NCBI GenBank assembly: GCA_036867785.1
Contig: CP145409.1
Coordinates: 1,612,001 to 1,676,000, forward strand
From: Plasmodiophora brassicae
Taxonomy: Eukaryota; Endomyxa: Phytomyxea; Phytomyxea; Plasmodiophorida
DNA: 64,000 nt
Direction: 5' to 3'
Part shown: positions 46,606-57,119 of the stretch, piece by piece
Position numbering within the stretch: the first letter of the stretch is position 1
Layout: each line of letters opens with the position of its first letter
Notes under the pieces: generated by a model
Databases searched by the model: none
What the model was told of the DNA's origin: nothing
The model's input: only the letters and a program-made list of their open reading frames with translations
Position numbers and translations under genes: made by a program

Positions 46606-47396
46606 TCAGGGCGTCGTCCTTGCTGGCACCGGGTACGGGTCGAATTCGCTGTAGGCGGGCGGCGCCCCATCGCCGGTGGGACTCGCAACAGCATAAGGGA
46701 CGCTGCTGACCACAACGGGAATGGCCACGTTCTGCACGACCGGCGATAGCGGTTGCTGATGCCGCTGTTGGTGCTGATGTTGCTGTTCCTGCTGCTGACG
46801 AACGAGGACCTGGTTCCTCGTCCACGCCGCCCTGGCAATGGTCAGCGCCTGCCACGCGCCGCTCGCGTCGCACCAAGTTACCGTTGGCGTCGCTGCCGGA
46901 TCCAGATGCCGGCGATGATGAAGAGGACCACGACGACGATGATCCAGGTCGCGGCGCCTGACCCGCTGCTGCCTGCCGATCGTCCACTGCTGCTGAACGC
47001 GGTCGGGGACGGCGTGCTGCCCGTTGAACAGGTTCCCCCTGGGCCGTACGCCGGCCAGCATCGTAACGTCACGCCGACCAGCACGTCGTAGGTGCCCGTG
47101 CCCGGCAGGTCGGCCTCGATGTACCCTTTCAGCGCCTGGCCGCCGTCGTACACGTCCCCCCACGTCACGACCAGGGTCGCCTGGCACCCGGTTCCGACCT
47201 GGCACGTGTTGGCGGTCACGTCGACGTTCCCGTCCAGGTACCCGTGATTTTGACAGATCGCCACCAGCGCCTGGGCCGCTGCATCGGCTCGTGATGGGGC
47301 CACCGCCCACCGCAACGCCACCTGGATGTAGGGCCCGTCGCGAAGCGCATGGGTGGCGGCCGCCAGCACAGCGACCAGGACCAGCGGCGCTCGCAT
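46606..47396 (-). CDS. Small type I membrane protein with PPAYSEF tail
   Basis: Starts MRAPLVLVAVLAAATHA, a signal peptide. The extracellular part (residues about 18-140) has paired cysteines (VAICQNHGY, NTCQVGTGCQATL, VTLRCWPAYGPGGTC) and a Ser/Gly-rich stalk. One helix (TWIIVVVVLFIIAGIWI) is followed by RQRRQR. An intron of about 50 bases (GTAACT...GCCAG near 46893-46840) joins this to a cytosolic tail with a Gln/His-rich run and VVQNVAIPVVVSS, then PPAYSEFDPYPVP. PPxY is the ligand of WW domains, for example of NEDD4-type ubiquitin ligases. The family is unknown, but it shares its layout with the gene at 47651-48401. Confidence 0.7.
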
Positions 47397-47430
47397 GACG
47401 TGTGCCCCCCGAGTCCGATTAATATCCCGA

Positions 47431-47645
47431 TCGTCGTTAATCAATAGAACGGGATCGAACCGGACCTCGTCACTGGACGACCTGCCTGTGGACCGGCGAG
47501 GCAGGGACAACGTGGCGGCCGGTGGGGCCTCCTGACAATATTGACGTCGCCGTCGGCAACGTCAACGCGATGTCGAGCACCTGTTGACCGTCCTCGATCA
47601 CCGCCACGACAGCGGCGCCCAAAATGGTCATCGAGACCGATCGTC
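47431..47645 (-). pseudogene. Relic of a third copy of the PPxY membrane-protein gene
   Basis: Bases 47525-47645 match the first exon of the neighbouring gene (48200-48310) at roughly 85-90 percent, including the segment coding for LDIALTLP. Bases 47431-47475 match the last codons of the same gene (DEVRFDPVL against DAVRFHPVL). Everything in between is missing, so this is an internally deleted duplicate. Confidence 0.65.
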
Positions 47646-47650
47646 GTTTA

Positions 47651-48401
47651 TCATAGGACGGGATGGAACCGGACCGCGTCGTCGTACGCGGGCGGCGGCG
47701 CGTCGATCGCGTCCGACAGCCGTTTCTGTCGGGTCCATTCGCGACGCAGGCAGCGCTGGCGCAGGCAGACGGCGAGGACGACGATGGCGGCGACTGCGAT
47801 GACGGAGCAGGTGACGGCGACGGACACGACCGACATCATCGGGTGGTGCGACATGGTCTTGGCGCAGGGCATCGCGTTCGGGTCCGAGTAGTACGCGCCA
47901 TCGCAGTACGATTGCTGGCCGATGGAGAACGTCCCGACCTGCCCGTTGGCCTCGTCGGTGGCCAGCGCGTCGCTCAGCAGACCGGACAGGCGGGCGACGT
48001 CTGACCCGGCGGGCGGGACGACCAAGATGCGCACGGTCCGCGTTGTGCTACCGCCAACGACGTCGATGGTAGTCGGCGCGAACCCTTCCCGCTCGGCCAC
48101 GGCGCGTAATTCGGCGACGACCGTCGTCAGGAACCGTTCGCCTAACGACCTACGAGTGGGCAGGCGTCAGGGCAGGGGACGACGTGGTCGCGGTAATGGG
48201 GCCTCCCGACAGTGTGGACGCCGCCGCCGGCAACGTCAACGCGATGTCGAGCACCTGCTGGCCGTCCTCGATGGCCAGCACGACAGCGGCGCCCAGGATG
48301 ATCATCGAAAGCGACGACCGCATCGGTTCGTCGTCCCCTGCTGATGGGAACGCGGCTGCTGCTGCCAGTGACAGGAGGAGGGGGAGGGCACGCAAGGTCA
48401 T
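47651..48401 (-). CDS. Small type I membrane protein with PPPAYDDAV tail
   Basis: Starts MTLRALPLLLSLAAAAAFPSA (signal peptide), followed by a second hydrophobic run, SLSMIILGAAVVLAIEDGQQ. A 70-base intron (about 48218-48148) restores the frame as LTLPAAASLGERFLTTVVAEL. The ectodomain includes TRTVRILVVPPAGSDVARL and SYCDGAYYSDPNAMPC. The transmembrane helix VAVTCSVIAVAAIVVLAVCL is followed by a basic region and PPPAYDDAVRFHPVL at the C-terminus. Length is about 225 residues. It is probably a relative of the previous gene: both have signal, ectodomain, helix and a PPxY tail on the same strand. No known family was recognised. Confidence 0.7.
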
Positions 48402-48464
48402 GGGGCATGCCATAGCAGTCGACGGTGCTGGCAGACCCGCCAAATGTTCGCCTTCGACCTCATA

Positions 48465-48470
48465 TAAAAC
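48465..48470 (+). promoter_or_regulatory. TATA box upstream of DRC7
   Basis: TATAAA in CCTCATATAAAACGTCG lies about 165 bases before the DRC7 start codon, a distance similar to that of the lipase gene TATA box. Confidence 0.45.
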
Positions 48471-48633
48471 GTCGTACGTCGTTCACACTGCCGTTCGTTG
48501 ATCTGCCCCCCAGCAGCGCGCCCGGCAGGAAGGGATCCTCCTTCTCCTCGTTCTGGGATCGAGGCGGGTCGATCGCGCGGGCGTACCCTCGGCTCTATTG
48601 TGCGTTGTCGTCGCTCGCGCCACCGGTTCGCCA

Positions 48634-51394
48634 ATGGACATCCTGGACGTCAACCCGGCCGTCCAGGCGTCGTCCAGGCAGGGCGATGCGGCGCCGACCG
48701 ACGCTGACGCCAAGCCGGTCCCCATCGTGTAAGCGGGAGCGTCGCCCCGATCGGCCGCGGCTCCTGGCGCTGACCGACCGCGCCCCGCCTACGACAGGAT
48801 CCCCCAGTCGCAGGAGGCGCCCTGCACGGCGAAGCAGCGGCGCCTGGAGGCGCTCGACGTCGCCGACCTGCCGGCGTCGTACTCGAGCAGGTCGGCGCGC
48901 GAGGCCGCCCTGCTCGAGTACGTCGAGCACTGGCGGCGGCAGTGGGCGCGCCTGTTCCCCGGACGCGCCGACCTGCTGCTGACGCCGCTCAACGAGTGTG
49001 GCCTGCGCCGGTTCGTCTGCACGACGATCCGCCCGACGCTGCTGCGGTACCCGGCGTTGCACGACTTGCACGCCGCCGCCGCCTTCGTCGCCGACTTCCT
49101 GCAGTACGTGCCGATGGACCCGCCCACCGCCCTGCCCGACTTCCTGCCGTCGCCGACGACGACGATCCGCTCCCGCCAGGGCGACTGCCTCGACCTGGCC
49201 ACCCTGCTCGTCTCGATCCTGCGCGGCGCCGGCCACCGCGCCCACGTCGTCGCCGGGTACGCCCCCGCCTGGGTCACGCTCCAGGACCAGACCGCTGTCG
49301 ACTGCCCGCTCCTGGCCAGCACGGCGTGGACGGACGACCCGCCGCGCGCCCTCGCCGACCTCTGCGCCGACCCGGCGCCGCCGGCGACGACGTCGCCCGC
49401 CACCCAGCGCTACGACGTGCACCGGGATCGCGAGCAACGCTCCAGGTACCTGGCGTTGGTCGCCGAACGCGAGGCCGCCGAGGCCGCCCAGCTCGCCGAC
49501 GAGGTGTGCGCGCCCCCTGTTTCGGTCGGTCGGCAACGCACGTCTGACCTGGCCCCCCTCTCCTCGCGCAGGCGGCCCGACGCAACGCGTCCCGGTTCGA
49601 GTACGACGACCCGCTGAAGGGGCGGCGCGTGCACTGCTGGGTGCTGGTCCTGGACGGGCGACGCGACGCGCTGTTCGTCGAGCCCAGCACGGGCGTCGCG
49701 TACAGGCCGGCGCAGGCGCCGTACGAGCGGATCGAGAGCGTCTGGAACGAGGCGAACTACTGGGCGAACCTGCAGCAGGGCGTGCCGGTGGGCGCGATGA
49801 CGTTCGACCTGGACGACGCGGGCGCCTGGGAGTACGTCCTCGTCAAGGGCGATGGGCCGCGGGACGACGGGAAGCGGGCGCTGCTGGACGTGCCGCCCTG
49901 GCCGGCCAAGGTCGACATCCCGTACGACCTGTTCGAGGCCGTCTACCCCGACCGGTGCAAGACGACGTTCTACCACCGGTGCAAGGCGGAGAAGTTTTCC
50001 AGGCACTCGGACGGGCGCATGGGCCTGGTCCTGCGCCTGACCCTGTTCGACGACGACGCCCGGCAGGCGGTCGCCGAGGTCCGCGAGGTCTTCGACGGGC
50101 GCCGCGACGGCCTCGTCCTGCGCGTCACCAACCCCGACAAGGGTACACCGGTTGTGCACCAGCCGTCTTGGGGATGATGACTGACCGACGCGCCCCCCCA
50201 TCCGTTGTAGGCGCCGTCAAGCTGCGGTACGCTCCAGGGAAGGCGAGCGGCATCCAGGACCTGATCGAGGTGGCCGGCACCACGCGCGTCATGCGCTTCT
50301 ACCCCGGGTCGCGCGTCGACGGCCTCGTCCGGCGCACCGAGACGGTGAACCGGAAGTTCGTCGAGGAGTTCGCCGGCTGCGCCAGCAACCTCGTCTACCG
50401 CAGCGTGACGGTCGACGACGCCGACTCGCGGACGCGACGCCTGAAGGGGTTCTCGCTCAACCCGGGCGGCGCCAACGAGATGCCGGTCACGAACATCTCG
50501 GAGCGGTTCGCCAGGTGCCTAACGCGCGTGTGCTCGTCGTCGTCGTCGTCCATCGTCATAACTCGTGCGCGCGTGTGTATGGCCAGGAACCCGTCCGTCC
50601 CCGCCGACCGGGACGTTCGCAAGCGGACGTACTTCATCGACCAGGGCAAGATCGAGCTGCTGTTCCACTACGGCGACGGGCGCGTCACCGCCTCGTCTCG
50701 CGTCTACAGCAAGGACGGCGGCGAGGTCGTCGGGTGGCAGGCGGACCCGAGCGCCAAGCCGCCGCGCCCGTCCGCCCTGCGCCAGGAGTTCCAGGCACAG
50801 GTCCAGGCGGAGAAGGAGACCATGTCGACGATCCGGGCGCGCGAGTCCGACCTGAACGAGATGCTGAACCAGCTGCGCGTCGAGCTCGACGAGGGCGCCC
50901 TGGACAGGTCGGTGGACGACAAGGTGCGCGCCAAGGCCAAGTCGGACCAGGGCAAGCTGGACGGCGGCGGCGACGCGTCCGCCGACGTCGACGGGGACGC
51001 GTCGGCCAGGAAGCTGGACTACCTGGCGCCGTTCCTGGCCCAGTTCCCGGCAGGGAAGCCGCTGACGCGCGAGCAGGCCGAGCAGGCGCGCGACGAGTGC
51101 ATGGCGTCGCTGACGGAGCGCCTCCTGAAGCGCGGGAACATCATCCAGCGGCGCCTGAACGAGGAGCACGACCGGCTGAAGAAGCGGGAGGCGTCGTACC
51201 AGCGGAACCAGGGCGCGCACGTCGACAGGGACGACGAGGAGTTCAACGCGTTCTACGAGGCGACCATGTTCCGCATCCACATCCTGGACGCGCGCCTGCA
51301 CCGCCACGAGAAGCTGGCGATGAAGAAGTTCAGGGCGCTGGACCTCCAGCTACGCACCGACCCGCGCCTGGAGATCATCTACCGGACCGGGTAA
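48634..51394 (+). CDS. DRC7: DRC7, dynein regulatory complex subunit (transglutaminase-like)
   Basis: Axonemal nexin-dynein regulatory complex subunit 7 (CCDC135). It starts MDILDVNPAVQASS; after a first intron (48728-48798) it reads LPASYSSRSAREAALLEYVE, LTPLNECGLRRFVCTTIRPT, VADFLQYVPMDPPTALPDFL and SPTTTIRSRQGDCLDLATLL, the conserved transglutaminase/papain-like core. HCWVLVLDGRRDALFVEPST, then NEANYWANLQQG and HRCKAEKFSRHSDGRMG follow after a second intron (about 49506-49570). Two more introns lie near 50145-50216 and 50514-50586. The C-terminal third is coiled coil. It is the third ciliary gene of the window. The catalytic role of the core is unclear in the family. Confidence 0.92.
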
Positions 51395-51421
51395 ACCCAA
51401 CAACAGGAACGCGCGCCCCGC

Positions 51422-52310
51422 CTATGAGTATTCGAACAGGCAGGACCCGATCAGGGCCCAGTCGCCGTACGCGGCCGCGTTGTCCCTGAGGAACCCCTCC
51501 AGGCGCATCGGCGTGCACGCCGACCCGTCAATGTCCAGGGCGCGAACCATCTCGGGGCGATCGAACGCGTCCAGCCGGTAGATGGCGGCCTGCACGCACG
51601 ACATGACGAATTCGGTGCAGAACATCTCCAGCGTCGTCGTCGTCGTCGTCGTCGTCGCTGTCGTCGTCGTCGTTCGGCTCCGGCGCCGCAGGAACGCGCC
51701 GATCTTGGCGTCCTTGAACGCCGACGTGATCGACTTGGCGGTGCCGAACGCGACCTTGGCTTCGACGAGGCCGCAGGCGTAATCGGCGGCCAGGCGCGCC
51801 ATGCGCCCGTCGAGGTCGACGGTCAGCCGGTAGACGCGGCCGCGCGTTCGTCGGGCGGCGACGTCGCCGGCGGCCGGCTGCGAGATCAGGTTGATGCAGG
51901 CGCCGGCGTTGGTGACGTGGGCGACGCTGGCGTAGACGGTGCCCGTGTCGACGACGATGAAGCAGTGGACGGCGTCGCTGCCGCCGCTGCCGCCCTGCCC
52001 GCCCAGCAGGCGCAGCACGCTCTGCCCGATCGACACCAGGGAGAAGTCGGTGACGAACACAATGTCGCCCCGGTGCAGGGCGGCGATCGGCAGGTCGGCG
52101 GGCGCCACCACCGCCACCGCCTGCACCGAAGGGTGGTCAGCAAACCGGCCGGCGCGTGGGTGCCCAGGGGGGCGGGCCACGTACGGGCGCGTCCTGCCAG
52201 AACACGGTCGGTTGCTCCATCTCGTCGAGGGGCACCATGCGCCCCGTGGCGATGTCCTTCAGGAAGCGCACGTCGCCGTTGCCGTCGCCGTCGTCGTCGT
52301 CGTCGTCCAT
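51422..52310 (-). CDS. Permuted papain-fold (NlpC/P60, YiiX-like) cysteine hydrolase
   Basis: Two exons: MDDDDDDGDGNGDVRFLKD to about 52187, then a 62-base intron, then AVAVVAPADLPIAALHRGDI. The pattern GDIVFVTD... followed by SDAVHCFIVVDTG (catalytic His) and, much later, EMFCTEFVMSCVQA (catalytic Cys) is the order of permuted NlpC/P60 proteins such as YiiX/YebB, with His before Cys. A stretch of Thr encoded by a GTC/ACG repeat (51628-51670) is inserted before the Cys motif. Such enzymes cleave amide, thioester or lipid acyl bonds; the substrate is unknown. There is no signal peptide. It is convergent with DRC7, only 27 bases apart. Confidence 0.7.
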
Positions 52311-52423
52311 TGCTGCCCGCGCCCGGCGCCTTTCGGGAGTCCCCGCGCGCGCCTGCTGATCGTCATACGCGCGTCGTCGAGCGCCCCGGCAACACGTATC
52401 GGTGGGGGCAGTGTACAGTATAT

Positions 52424-52719
52424 TCAGTAGACGTCGTATGGGATACGGTCGTCCCGGCGGCAGGAGCGGCGCCGGCAGCAGCAGACGCAGATGGACGTGA
52501 GCAGGATCGTGACGATCGCAACGGGGACGCCGATCATGACGAAGGCGACGACGTCGAATGGCTGCCACCATATCGAGAGTTGGGAATACGCGACACGACA
52601 TGATCCGGGGGCGGCCGTACCTTACGGGGCTCCCTGCCGGGCTCCTCAGTCGATAACGCAGCGACGGCGATGGCGAATAGAGCAGCGACTGTCGTGCATG
52701 ACGGCAAGGTCGACACCAT
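52424..52719 (-). CDS. Very small type I membrane protein with cysteine-rich tail
   Basis: Starts MVSTLPSCTTVAALFAIAVAALS (signal peptide; an ATG at 52734 is an alternative). An intron (GTACGG...GGCAG, about 52618-52566) joins TEEPGREPRK to PFDVVAFVMIGVPVAIVTIL, a transmembrane helix, then LTSICVCCCRRRSCRRDDRIPYDVY and stop at 52424. The spliced product has about 78 residues, with a ten-residue luminal part and a palmitoylation-like Cys cluster next to a basic stretch. No family was recognised. It resembles the other small membrane proteins of the window in layout. Confidence 0.55.
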
Positions 52720-53134
52720 GGCGCTCGAGAGCAAGACTGTTCGACGCGCGTCCGAAATAGAATTCAGGTGCGACGTAAATAGGCAGACCCGGATTCATTC
52801 CACGGGCCATGCTCGGCCCGTTCTTCGTGTTCGCGACGGCGCGTGCGCCCGGCGAGGCGCTGCTCTACCGATCAGCCTCGCGTTGCCTGCCTGATGACCT
52901 CTACCGTCCATCGATTCGGGCACTGCCACCCCGGGGGAGCGCCGAGGGCATCACCGCAATGGGTATACATTGTCCCGGGAGCGCTGACGCCCCCAATGAC
53001 CGCGACCCGCCGCGGCGACGGACGGCGGGCGGCGTGCCGGACGGTCGGGGGCGGCGGCCGGGCCGTCCAGGCGAGTCACTACGGACTTGAGGGTACGCGC
53101 TTTCGGCATTCGCTGCCCGCCAGTCGTCCTCTCT

Positions 53135-53737
53135 ATGGGGATCGTCGTCAAGCAGTACCTGAACCCGGGCCGGTCCAGGCTCGTCTCCTGCCGCCAGTGT
53201 GGCACGGCGCTGACGCTGAAATTGTACCTGCATTCCAGGGTACCTGCGCCTGCCTGCTGCTGACCTGCCCTGATTGCGCTGACGATATGGTCGACACAGA
53301 ATTTCGTCGCCAGGTCAGGAGCCGCCTATCTGTTCGATGACGCGTAGGATGATCCACACTGGGTTTCGCCGCTCCCGCCGACCCTTCTGACGTGGGGCGT
53401 GGCACATGCAGGGTCAATCTGCGACTCGGCCCATCCAAACTGCAGGTCCTGATGACAGGCTTGCACCGGATCTGCCCCGTCTTCTGCATCGACTGCGACA
53501 TGGAACTCGGCTGGTTCTACGTAATGCTGCGCCTGTGACGCCAGAGCCCATCCGCGCTGACGCGATGCTCTGCGGCAGGTCGACGCCATGAGCGAATCGC
53601 AACGGTATAAGGTCGGGCGGTATATCCTGGAACGCCGGTACATTCGGTTTCATCGCCGATGGCGATCGCGACATGCCCTGTACGGTTCCGGCGATGACGG
53701 CGACGACGACGTCTGCGCCATGACTGTGGAAGCATAG
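53135..53737 (+). CDS. Yippee-family zinc-binding protein
   Basis: Small zinc-binding protein of the Yippee/MSS4-like fold. Exons give MGIVVKQYLNPGRSRLVSC, RQCGTALTLKLYLHSR (first Cys-x2-Cys), NFVARSGAAYLFDDA, VNLRLGPSKLQVLMTGLHRI, CPVFCIDCDMELGWFY (second Cys-x2-Cys) and VDAMSESQRYKVGRYILERR, in the exact order of Yippee (FHGRHGRAYLFDNV, GWKYEAAHEKSQKYKEGKFILER). Introns lie near 53240-53299, 53341-53409 and 53520-53580. A C-terminal acidic extension (GSGDDGDDDVCAM) is added. Yippee proteins are linked to cell division and GID-type ubiquitin ligases in other eukaryotes. Confidence 0.85.
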
Positions 53738-53900
53738 GGACACCTTGATACACCCACAACATCGTTCGTTAGTGTTGCCTGGTCGTTCGTCCTGTCCTTC
53801 GACCACACGGTTTTGTCTTTGGGTGGAATGGAGCGGGGTGGGACCCCACCCCACCCACTGGCAGTGCGACCGCCCCGAGAATATCCAGTAGCGACCCGTC

Positions 53901-54518
53901 ATGGGTGACGTCGAGGAGCAGAACGGGTGGCGCGACGCACAGCAGTGCGCCCAGGAGATCTTGGCATGGACGCCGACCGATGCGGTAGGGGGAGGGGGCG
54001 CCTGTTCGCACAGGAACGAGAGTGGCCTGACCTGCCCTCCGGGTCCAGAACGCGAAACTGCTCCTGGATATGGCCGCAAAGCAGGACGACCTGGGCGGAT
54101 GCCTAGCCCTCATCCGACACATGATGTCGGCCGACGTGGGCGGCCGCGAGCCGCTCTACTGCATATGGTACACACACACACACACACTGTTCGGCATCGG
54201 CAAACACGGTCGCAACACTAAATCGTGGGTAACCTCCAGCCGGATGCCGTATCAGATTGGACGTCGCTGGCGGCAGTGTCAGGACTGTGGGGAATGGCGC
54301 CATCCCGAATGCGTCAGCGCCTGCCCGTCCTGCTTCCCGATCACGAACAGGTGTATCCAGCACCCTGTCGCGTATGCTTGGCGCTTGCGATGACGCGCAT
54401 GCACAGTTCGAAATCGTTAGCCCGGCTCGGTGCCCAGGCGATCCAAGATGAGATTCGTCGTGTTCAGTCGGAGCTGGACGCCATCGACGCCGAACTGTTG
54501 AGCTCGGATCTGTCCTAG
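53901..54518 (+). CDS. PHD-finger protein with coiled-coil tail
   Basis: MGDVEEQNGWRDAQQCAQEI, then an intron (53985-54048), then NAKLLLDMAAKQDDLGG. A (CA)n-containing intron (54168-54239) joins GGREPLYCI to CRMPYQIGRRWRQC, QDCGEWRHPECVSACPSC. This has the Cys-x-Cys, Cys-x2-Cys, His-x2-Cys and Cys-x2-Cys ligands and the W-x-H of PHD fingers of the CICRxPYD type. A third intron (54356-54411) leads to SSKSLARLGAQAIQDEIRRV and a short coiled coil. The product has about 140 residues. PHD fingers read histone H3 tail methylation; no enzymatic domain is present, so it may be a subunit of a chromatin complex. The acidic residue normally before Cys-x2-Cys is Gln here. Confidence 0.65.
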
Positions 54519-55042
54519 CGGCAACGCACCCGTTGCATACACATTCGTAGATTGCGATCACACCAGGGTACCCCGTCGGCGGGTTGTTGCATCCCCTTCG
54601 TGGCGCCATGATGCCGCTTCAGTTAGAGCGGGCCGCCAATCGTCGACGCTCCGTTTCCGAACGCGGCCATCGCCAGTCGACTACGCCATGTTATGCACAA
54701 CATCACCGTCAGGACCAGTGCCGTTCATCGATAGGGACGTCGTCGTTGCCGTCAGTGGACACAGCCCTGCCCACGCGAGGCAAATCGCGAATGGCGCACG
54801 ACAATGGCATATCGCTACACGGCCTGCTCCCAGTTCGCGATGCGAGCAGGCCCTGGTATCGAACGGCGCCCCAGTTGAGCTTCAGGGCGACTTGTCGTGA
54901 GCTTGGCGTCCGTACGGCATGGTACAAGGGGAACCCATGGAAAACGGAGGAATCGATGGAGTTCGACGAACATTCTCGAGTGATGGCCGGCCGCGTGAAG
55001 GTAGCGTAGTAATTTAGGGGTGTCCCGACCGCTGACGATGAC
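54519..55042. other. Gap between PHD-finger and EF-hand genes
   Basis: 524 bases without a confident gene. Open frames exist on both strands (plus 54584-55009, minus 54709-55044), but they have no recognised domain and mixed composition. The promoter of the EF-hand gene should lie at its right end. Confidence 0.3.
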
Positions 55043-56088
55043 ATGGATGATGAACAGCAATGGCGGGCGGCGCTGAGGTCATGGGTGGCTTCACATGGCC
55101 ATGGGCGTTATGCCGTAACAAAGCAGGCGCGCGACGAGGCCCGCGCCCTGTTCCAGTTTTCCGACACGGACGGATTGGGAAGGCTGAGCGCTCATGCTCT
55201 GGGCCGCACGTTCGAGATGGTCGGCATTCCGGCCGGCAAACCATTCCTTGTCCGGCTGCTCGCAACGATCAGCAAAACCTGGTACGACGACGTTAACGTC
55301 GACGAGTTCTGCAGGTCGGCATCCCACAGGGGTATACGTTAACGCTCAACGCTAATCATGCACCAGGCTACTCTACAGCGACATGGTGGCACAGCGACTG
55401 GCAAACAGCGGCAGAGAGCGGCGTTGGAAAGGGCCGAATGCCAAAGTGAAGAAGACTCAACCTGAGGCGACGCCGGAGGAGATTGCAGGGCAAGCCCGGG
55501 CGGAGAAGAGAAGGAGATGGGTTCGTCGCCGCCAGCTCAGCGACCTGTTTGCCCTGCTCGACCAGAGCAACAAGGGCCGGCTCGAACGGGCCGATGTTCG
55601 CAGAACACTCCACATGGTCGGCATGCATGCCACCGACGCCGACGTCGACAGCCTGCTGGCCAAGATCGGCAAAGCGTCCGACAGCGGCGTTACCGTCGAC
55701 GAGTTCATCACCATGATGGAGGTTGCGGCAGCATGAACGCAACCGGCGATCACTGAGCTTTCCGTTTTAGGACGTTGGCGATGCCGAGGAGACGAAGAAG
55801 ATTGCCGACAGCACGCAGGACGACATCGAAGCGACCCGACGCCTGGATAGCGCCATCCTGGAGAACGGCGCGATCCGTTTGCCGTTCACGACAATCTGCC
55901 GGGCAGCGCAACGACGTACGCTGCTGGACGACGCGCTGAGCCGCCTCGCCGAGATCACGGACCGGTTCCAGCTGACGGAAATCGCCGAGTACAGCAGCGA
56001 CGAACTGAGACGAAGGGCGACCATGTCGGCACCAGCAGGTGGGTCAGAGCGCGCGCGCGACCTCCTCTCTCGCCGGCCGGTGTCGTGA
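55043..56088 (+). CDS. EF-hand protein with C-terminal helical domain
   Basis: Three exons. MDDEQQWRAALRSWVASHGH leads to the first hand, FSDTDGLGRLSAHALGRTFEMVG, with a second, partial one ending VNVDEFC. An intron (55315-55382, with CTAATC before the 3' site) joins to DMVAQRLANSGRERRW. After a Lys-rich stretch a second pair of hands follows: LDQSNKGRLERADVRRTLHMVG and ASDSGVTVDEFITMME. A second intron (about 55726-55774) leads to DVGDAEETKKIADSTQ, AILENGAIRLPF and RFQLTEIAEYSSDELRRR, which is purely helical. Most loops lack full calcium-ligand sets. The role is unknown; if the introns are wrong it would be two or three separate genes. Confidence 0.65.
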
Positions 56089-56163
56089 GTCACGCCGCTG
56101 GCGCGGATCGGCCGAGCGCTACATCCGGCCGCCAGTCGTCATAACGAGATCGATTTGTAGCGA

Positions 56164-56745
56164 ATGGAGCGCGCGGTGAAAGACACGGATTCGACGGGGA
56201 CGCCGTCCGAGGCGGCGACATCGATCGCGGCCCATTACGGGTCGGACGCGGATCGACGCTCGGAAGACCTGGCGTCGATCGACGCGTACTCGGTGGTCGA
56301 CGACGACGACGTCAACGACCGGGAGCAGGTGCGCTCGAAGCTGGTGGAGGCCGTCGAGGAGAACCACCGCGTGATGACGGAGAAGATCACGGAAGTGGTC
56401 CGCCAGAGCAACGAGGCCGTCCGCGAGGCCGGCAAGGTCGTCGTCGACGTCAGCAAGCGCACCGACAAGGTCATCAACCAGATCGGGAAGGAGACGCGCG
56501 AGGTGTCCGCTGCGTTGCAGAAAGTGGCCGACGAGGTCCAACAGATGGTCAGCGAGGACGGCGTCCTCCGCCAGGCCGTCAACGAAACCGCCGCCGTCGC
56601 CCGCACCGTCCGCGACGCCGTCGGGTCCATGCTCCCCGACATGACCGACGACCAGAAGCGCACCGCCGTTCAGGTCTCCGTCGCCGCCACCGTCGTCGCC
56701 GTCACCGCCGCCATCGTCGTCGGCATCATGCGCCGCAATGGGTGA
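56164..56745 (+). CDS. Tail-anchored coiled-coil protein
   Basis: 193 residues, intronless. Acidic N-terminal third, then a long amphipathic helix or coiled coil from about residue 55 to 145 (QVRSKLVEAVEENHRVMTEK, GKVVVDVSKRTDKVINQIGK, AALQKVADEVQQMV). A C-terminal hydrophobic segment (VQVSVAATVVAVTAAIVVGI) is followed by MRRNG, so a single C-terminal anchor with a short luminal end. The alternating pattern is like apolipoprotein/perilipin-type or t-SNARE-like helices, but I see no SNARE zero-layer in the expected place. It is probably inserted post-translationally into ER, mitochondria or another organelle. Confidence 0.6.
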   Translation: MERAVKDTDSTGTPSEAATSIAAHYGSDADRRSEDLASIDAYSVVDDDDVNDREQVRSKLVEAVEENHRVMTEKITEVVRQSNEAVREAGKVVVDVSKRTDKVINQIGKETREVSAALQKVADEVQQMVSEDGVLRQAVNETAAVARTVRDAVGSMLPDMTDDQKRTAVQVSVAATVVAVTAAIVVGIMRRNG

Positions 56746-57119
56746 ACCGCATCAGAGCGCGCGCGCGCCATCCCCAAAACGTGTGTGAATACATTGTCGA
56801 GCGATGCCGCACGCGCACGGCAGTCCACTGTCCAAAAGCAACACGACCTGTCGCACGTCGCAAGCTTCGCGCCTGGCCCTGATGCGGAAAAACGGGGCAG
56901 CGCCGTTCGGGGCAGTGCCGACCCCGACGGCGGCTGCCGTGAAGTCCCCGGACGTCAAAAATAGCACGGCGAATCATTGCCTCTCCGCCTGGTCGCTGGC
57001 CCAGACCCAGAGAGATGGTCTCGTTCTGGCGGGCGTCTGTAGCGTGGATCGTGTGCTCATGCGCCGTCGAAGGCTTCTTGTACGCGTGACGTCCGTATTC
57101 CTGTTTCCGCCGTTCTGAG
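56746..57119. other. Upstream region of the Trf4-like gene
   Basis: 374 bases between two genes on the same strand. Short open frames run in both directions but none resembles a protein family. No RNA gene was seen. Confidence 0.3.
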
